Below are positions 60,763 to 64,000 of a stretch of 64,000 nt of DNA, piece after piece. Positions within the stretch are counted from its first letter, which is position 1; each line of letters starts with the position of its first letter. Below the pieces are notes generated by a model. It was not told the DNA's origin. It was given only the letters and a program-made list of their open reading frames with translations, and did not search any database. The DNA is from Kiloniellales bacterium (GTDB taxonomy: Bacteria; Pseudomonadota; Alphaproteobacteria; Kiloniellales; JAKSBE01), in NCBI GenBank assembly GCA_030066685.1, contig JASJBF010000040.1, forward strand, positions 45,593 to 109,592, in the 5' to 3' direction. The position numbers were made by a program, and so were the translations under genes.

Positions 60763-61644
60763 CTAGGCCGGGCTCTGCTCGGCCTCCAGGCGCAGCAGCG
60801 CCCGCTTGCGCGACAGGCCCCAACGGTAGCCGCCCAGGTGGCCGTCCTCGCGCAGGGCCCGGTGGCAGGGGATGACGATCGACACCGGGTTGGTCGCGCA
60901 GGCGCGGCCGACGGCGCGCTGTCCCTTGGGCACGCCCAGGGCCTCGGCGATCTCCGAGTAGCTCCGGGTCTCGCCGTAGGGGATGGCGCCCAGCTCCTGC
61001 CAGACCCGGCGCTGGAAGGCGGTGGCCCGAACGTCCAGGGGCAGGTCCAGGTGCGGCGCGTCGCCGGCGATGTGGGCGAGCACGACCTCCAGGGTCGGCG
61101 CCAGGGCCTCGTCGTCGCGCTCCAGAACCTCGGCCTGGGGGAACTCCGCCCGGACCTCGGCTTCCAGCTCGCCGTCGTCCTCGCCCAGGCAGAGGAAGCA
61201 GATACCCTTGACCGTGGTCGCGACCAGCAGGCGGCCCAGGGGCGAATCGACCAGGGCGTAGGTGATGCGCGCGCCCTTGCCGCCCCTGGCGTAGGAGGCC
61301 GGGGTCATGCCGAGGTGATGGGCGGCACGCTCGTAAACCCGGCTGGCCGAGCCGTAGCCGGCGCCGTAGGTGGCACTGGCGACCGACTCGCCGCTCTTGA
61401 GCTCGGCACGGAAGCGCTCGCTGCGCCGGGCGTCGGCGTAGTCGCGCGGCGAGACGCCCATGACCCGCTTGAAGACCCGTTGCAGGTGCCAGGGCGAGAT
61501 CCCGGCCTGGTCGGCCAGGGCGGCCAGGGTCGTCGGCTCGCCTTCCTGGGCGTCGATGTGGGCGCAGATCGCCCGCACCAGGTCGACTTGCTGCGGCGGG
61601 GCGGTTTCGCTCCTGGCCTTGGTCATCCTCTCCGTTCCCGACAT
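60763..61644 (-). CDS. Ada-like AraC-HTH / O6-methylguanine-DNA methyltransferase
   Basis: 293 residues from ATG 61644 (GGAGATGGAGTC upstream). AraC-type HTH (about 20-115: ISPWHLQRVFKRVMGVSP, YGAGYGSASRVYERA) followed by the methyltransferase domain with SIVIPCHRAL, whose Cys accepts the methyl group. The N-terminal Ada zinc domain that senses methyl-phosphotriesters (Cys38 of E. coli Ada) is absent, so it may repair O6-methylguanine and bind DNA without the classical switch. The frame is open further upstream, without homology. Confidence 0.9.
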   Translation of the reverse strand: MSGTERMTKARSETAPPQQVDLVRAICAHIDAQEGEPTTLAALADQAGISPWHLQRVFKRVMGVSPRDYADARRSERFRAELKSGESVASATYGAGYGSASRVYERAAHHLGMTPASYARGGKGARITYALVDSPLGRLLVATTVKGICFLCLGEDDGELEAEVRAEFPQAEVLERDDEALAPTLEVVLAHIAGDAPHLDLPLDVRATAFQRRVWQELGAIPYGETRSYSEIAEALGVPKGQRAVGRACATNPVSIVIPCHRALREDGHLGGYRWGLSRKRALLRLEAEQSPA

Positions 61645-61763
61645 GACTCCATCTCCTTCAAGTCTGACAGGGCCCGAGGATGCGCGAAAGGATCCCCGCC
61701 AGCTATCCGGAGTTTGCACCGGCGGCCAGCCGCTGCAATGCCTTGGAACCAGGACTTTTTTGC

Positions 61764-62468
61764 TCAAACCGAGCGAGTGATTCCGCCATCGACCCGAAGG
61801 TTCTGGCCGGTGATGTAGCCGGCGTCGTCGGAGAGCAGGAAGGCCGCGGTCTTGGCGATCTCGGCGACCGTGCCGTAGCGCTCCATGGGGATCCGGCTGC
61901 GGAAGATCTCCTTCTCCGGCAGGCTGTCGATGAAGCCGGGCAGGATGTTGTTCATGCGGATGCCGGCGGGGCCGTAGCGGTCGGCGTAGAGCTTGGTGAA
62001 GGCCGCCAGGCTGGCGCGGAAGGCGCCCGAAGTCGGGAAGAAGGACTCCGGCTCGAAGGTCGCATAGGTCGAGATGTTGACGATCGCGCCCTTGCCCTGC
62101 TGTTCCATCGTCGGGGTCACGAGGCGGCAGATCCGCACCACGTTGAGGAAATAGGTCTCCATGCCCAGCTGCCAGTCGGCGTCGCTGATCTCCAGCAGCT
62201 CGCCCTTGGGCCCATGCCCGGCGCTGTTGGCGACCGCGTCGATGCGGCCATAGCGCTCCAGGGTCGCCGTCACCAGGCGCTCCAGGTCCGCCGGCTCCAG
62301 GTTGGAGCCGGTGATCCCGATGCCGCCCAGCCGCTCGGCCAGGGCCTCGCCTTTGCCCGAGGACGACAGGACCGCCAGGCGATAGCCTTGTGCGGCCAGT
62401 TCCTCGGCGATGGCGGCGCCCATGCCGCTGCCGGCGGCGGTGACGATGGCGACGGGTCCTTCGGTCAT
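61764..62468 (-). CDS. SDR-family oxidoreductase lacking the Tyr-x3-Lys active site
   Basis: 234 residues from ATG 62468 (GGAAGGCAGG upstream). Rossmann loop AIVTAAGSGMGAAIAEEL (about 7-24), NSAGHGPKG, catalytic-type Ser in IVNISTYA, and C-terminal VLP-like NNILPGFIDSLPEKE. Where SDRs have Y-x3-K the sequence reads FPTSG (FFPTSGAFRASLAAF), so Tyr is Phe and Lys is Gly. I recall related proteins with the same substitution, suggesting a subfamily with altered or no redox activity. Divergent from nothing; LysR gene lies 111 bases away on the same strand. Confidence 0.85.
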   Translation of the reverse strand: MTEGPVAIVTAAGSGMGAAIAEELAAQGYRLAVLSSSGKGEALAERLGGIGITGSNLEPADLERLVTATLERYGRIDAVANSAGHGPKGELLEISDADWQLGMETYFLNVVRICRLVTPTMEQQGKGAIVNISTYATFEPESFFPTSGAFRASLAAFTKLYADRYGPAGIRMNNILPGFIDSLPEKEIFRSRIPMERYGTVAEIAKTAAFLLSDDAGYITGQNLRVDGGITRSV

Positions 62469-62579
62469 GATCCTGCCTTCCGGTTTGCTTCTTGTTTGCT
62501 CGAAAGCCAGCACCAGAAACCGGGACAGGTCAAGCGGGCCCGGTCGAAGGGTTGCGCCGAGGGATGGGACGCCGGATCG

Positions 62580-63461
62580 CTAGCCCGATATCCAGGACGC
62601 CGCCCGGCAGGCGGCCAGGAAAGCGGCCAAGGGGGGCGAGTGCCGGCGGCCGGCGACGGTCACCAGTTCCACCTTGCGGTCGATCTCGGGCTCGGTGACC
62701 GGGCGAAAGGCGAGGCCGTCGACCGTGATCGAGTACTCCGGCACCAGGGAGACGCCGAAGCCGGCCTGGACCATTGTCTGGATCCAGTCTTCCCGCTCGC
62801 TGCGGTAGGGCACGGTGATCTCGATGCCGCGCTGCATCAGCATGTCGAACCAGATGCTCCGGAACTCGCAGTTGAGGCGATCGAGGTATTGCTCCCCGGC
62901 GATCTCCGCGATCGGCACCGCGTCGAAAGCGGCGAAGCGGTGCGCGGGCGGAAAGATCACGACCATGCGCTCGCGGTAGAGCGCCTCGCAGTCGAAGCGT
63001 TCGTGGAGCGGCGTCGGCAGGCCCAGGAGCGAGGCGTCGAGGTCGCCGTCCAGCAGGCCGCCGGTCAGCTCGCCGGGGGTGGTCTCGTGCAGATCGATCT
63101 CGATCCCCGGATGATCGGCCCGGAAGGCCGCCAGAAAGCGCATCAAGCGGGCCGGGCCGATGGTGCACATGACCCCTAGTCTGAGCATCGCGTTCTCAAG
63201 GCCGAGCACCTGCCGGGCGGCCTCCTTCGCCGCCTTGGCTTCGTCGTCGATCGCCGTGAAGCGATCCCGCATCACGCGGCCGAGCTCGGTCAGGTGGGTG
63301 CGGTTGCGCTCCCGGTGGAACAGGGGCCCGCCGAGCTCCTCTTCCAGGGCCTTGACCGCTTTCGTCAGGGCCGGCTGGGAGACCCCGCAGTTCTCGGCCG
63401 CCCTGGTCACGTTGAGAGTCTCGCAGACCTCGAGGAAGTAGCGGATCTGCCGCAGGTCCAT
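62580..63461 (-). CDS. LysR-family transcriptional regulator
   Basis: 293 residues. N-terminal winged HTH (MDLRQIRYFLEVCETLNVTR, AAENCGVSQPALTKAVKALE) and a C-terminal PBP-like sensor (about 90-290). Similar to CynR/OxyR-type members, effector unknown. Divergent from the cytochrome P460 gene, which is its likely target; candidate operator at 63491-63510. Confidence 0.92.
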   Translation of the reverse strand: MDLRQIRYFLEVCETLNVTRAAENCGVSQPALTKAVKALEEELGGPLFHRERNRTHLTELGRVMRDRFTAIDDEAKAAKEAARQVLGLENAMLRLGVMCTIGPARLMRFLAAFRADHPGIEIDLHETTPGELTGGLLDGDLDASLLGLPTPLHERFDCEALYRERMVVIFPPAHRFAAFDAVPIAEIAGEQYLDRLNCEFRSIWFDMLMQRGIEITVPYRSEREDWIQTMVQAGFGVSLVPEYSITVDGLAFRPVTEPEIDRKVELVTVAGRRHSPPLAAFLAACRAASWISG

Positions 63462-63490
63462 CGCGCTCTACCTGAACCGCCGTGTTTCGG

Positions 63491-63510
63491 GGTTATCGAA
63501 TCGATGAACC
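63491..63510. promoter_or_regulatory. Candidate LysR operator
   Basis: GGTT at 63491-63494 and AACC at 63507-63510 flank a perfect ATCGA-A-TCGAT dyad (63495-63505). It stands in the 122-base gap between the divergent LysR and cytochrome P460 genes. T-x11-A patterns fit within it. Confidence 0.45.
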
Positions 63511-63583
63511 ATAGGAATTTCAGCGCGGGAGGTCGAGCTTCCATCCTCAAGGCCTGTCCGAAACAGGAGTCGGGAGCCAACAG

Positions 63584-64000
63584 GATGACACGCCATCGAC
63601 TGTCCCGCGGCCTTGGCGCCCTCGCCGGGGCCTTGGCGCTATCGCTGCTGCCTGCCGCCGGCGGCGTCGCCCAGGAGGGCTACAAGCCCAGCTTCACCGC
63701 TGCCGGCGAGCTGAAGCTGCCGGAGGACCACATCTGGCGCGAATGGCCGACGATCGGCACGCCGCTGACCCCCAACGCCCTCAACGGCGGGGCGGCGGCC
63801 TTTCCGGAGTTCCACCTCGTCTACATCGATCCGGAAAGCTTCGCCCACTACAAGAAGACCGGGGCGTTTCGCGAAGGCACGGTGATCGCCAAGGAGCTCG
63901 CCGGGGTGCGGGCCCCGGACGGCGCCCATCCCGACGGCTCGACCGACGAGGTCAGCGGGCGGGGCTACTTCATGGGCGAGTTCAACGGCTTCGAGATCAC
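63584..64000 (+). CDS. Cytochrome P460-family protein, N-terminal part (cut by window edge)
   Basis: The first 139 residues, open to the right edge. A signal peptide (about 1-30, LGALAGALALSLLPAAGGVAQ) is followed by the P460 domain: HIWREWPTIGTPLTPNALNGG, FPEFHLVYIDPESFAHYKKTG and FREGTVIAKELAGV (quoted in parts). P460 cytochromes are periplasmic c-haem proteins that oxidise hydroxylamine or handle NO; the CxxCH haem motif would be beyond the window, so haem binding cannot be checked. Divergent from LysR. Confidence 0.85.

Overview
The window is a GC-rich stretch of chromosome from an alphaproteobacterium. The evidence is the gene set and gene order: MucR, a Fur/Mur-type regulator plus a separate HHH-motif Irr, OlsB/OlsA ornithine-lipid genes, a YlxR-L7Ae fusion between nusA and infB, fabA-fabB-fabI, and the rpsT-dnaA-dnaN-recF-gyrB order. 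The order tsaB-rimI / mucR / fur / olsBA / miaB-phoH-ybeY-corC-lnt / xre-metK-trmB / rimP-nusA-ylxR-infB-rbfA-truB-rpsO-pnp is what I expect of Rhodospirillales or Kiloniellales-like genomes; this placement is inference, with no marker comparison behind it.

Layout. 1-23,800 is a nearly all plus-strand housekeeping block: tRNA modification, lipoprotein maturation, SAM synthesis, ribosome maturation, transcription and translation factors, RNA decay, then a glycerophosphodiesterase. 23,800-29,900 holds the unsaturated fatty acid genes fabA-fabB-fabI, divergent from irr, followed by a rubrerythrin / Fe-S CCG protein / DUF3501 operon that has a good sigma70-type promoter with an Irr-box-like palindrome beside it. 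29,900-37,900 is the accessory part: two paralogous AraC regulators with the same four-part operator upstream, a receiver protein without its phospho-acceptor plus a coupled unknown protein, an SH3 protein, a 2-hydroxyacid dehydrogenase, a second SecY of mosaic composition, and a small HTH protein facing a single-domain response regulator across a 21-bp palindrome. 37,900-47,800 returns to metabolism: moeB-cysK-rrf2-dut-coaBC, ubiB-ubiE, mutM, a crotonase and rpsT; a lower-GC orphan gene is inserted between coaBC and ubiB. 47,800-57,050 is dnaA-dnaN-recF-gyrB and a class A penicillin-binding protein. 57,050-64,000 is a mixed set on the minus strand (K+/H+ antiporter, metallopeptidase, GNAT, beta-helix acyltransferase, Ada-like DNA repair protein, atypical SDR, LysR), ending with the start of a cytochrome P460 gene.

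Most likely to be new: (i) the AraC / pseudo-receiver / unknown-protein locus with a shared operator at 30081-30118 and 32422-32459; (ii) the second secY, whose middle third looks converted from the housekeeping copy while its ends do not; (iii) the rubrerythrin-CCG-DUF3501 operon as an iron- or peroxide-linked redox system. No tRNA, rRNA, CRISPR array, insertion sequence or convincing replication origin was seen.
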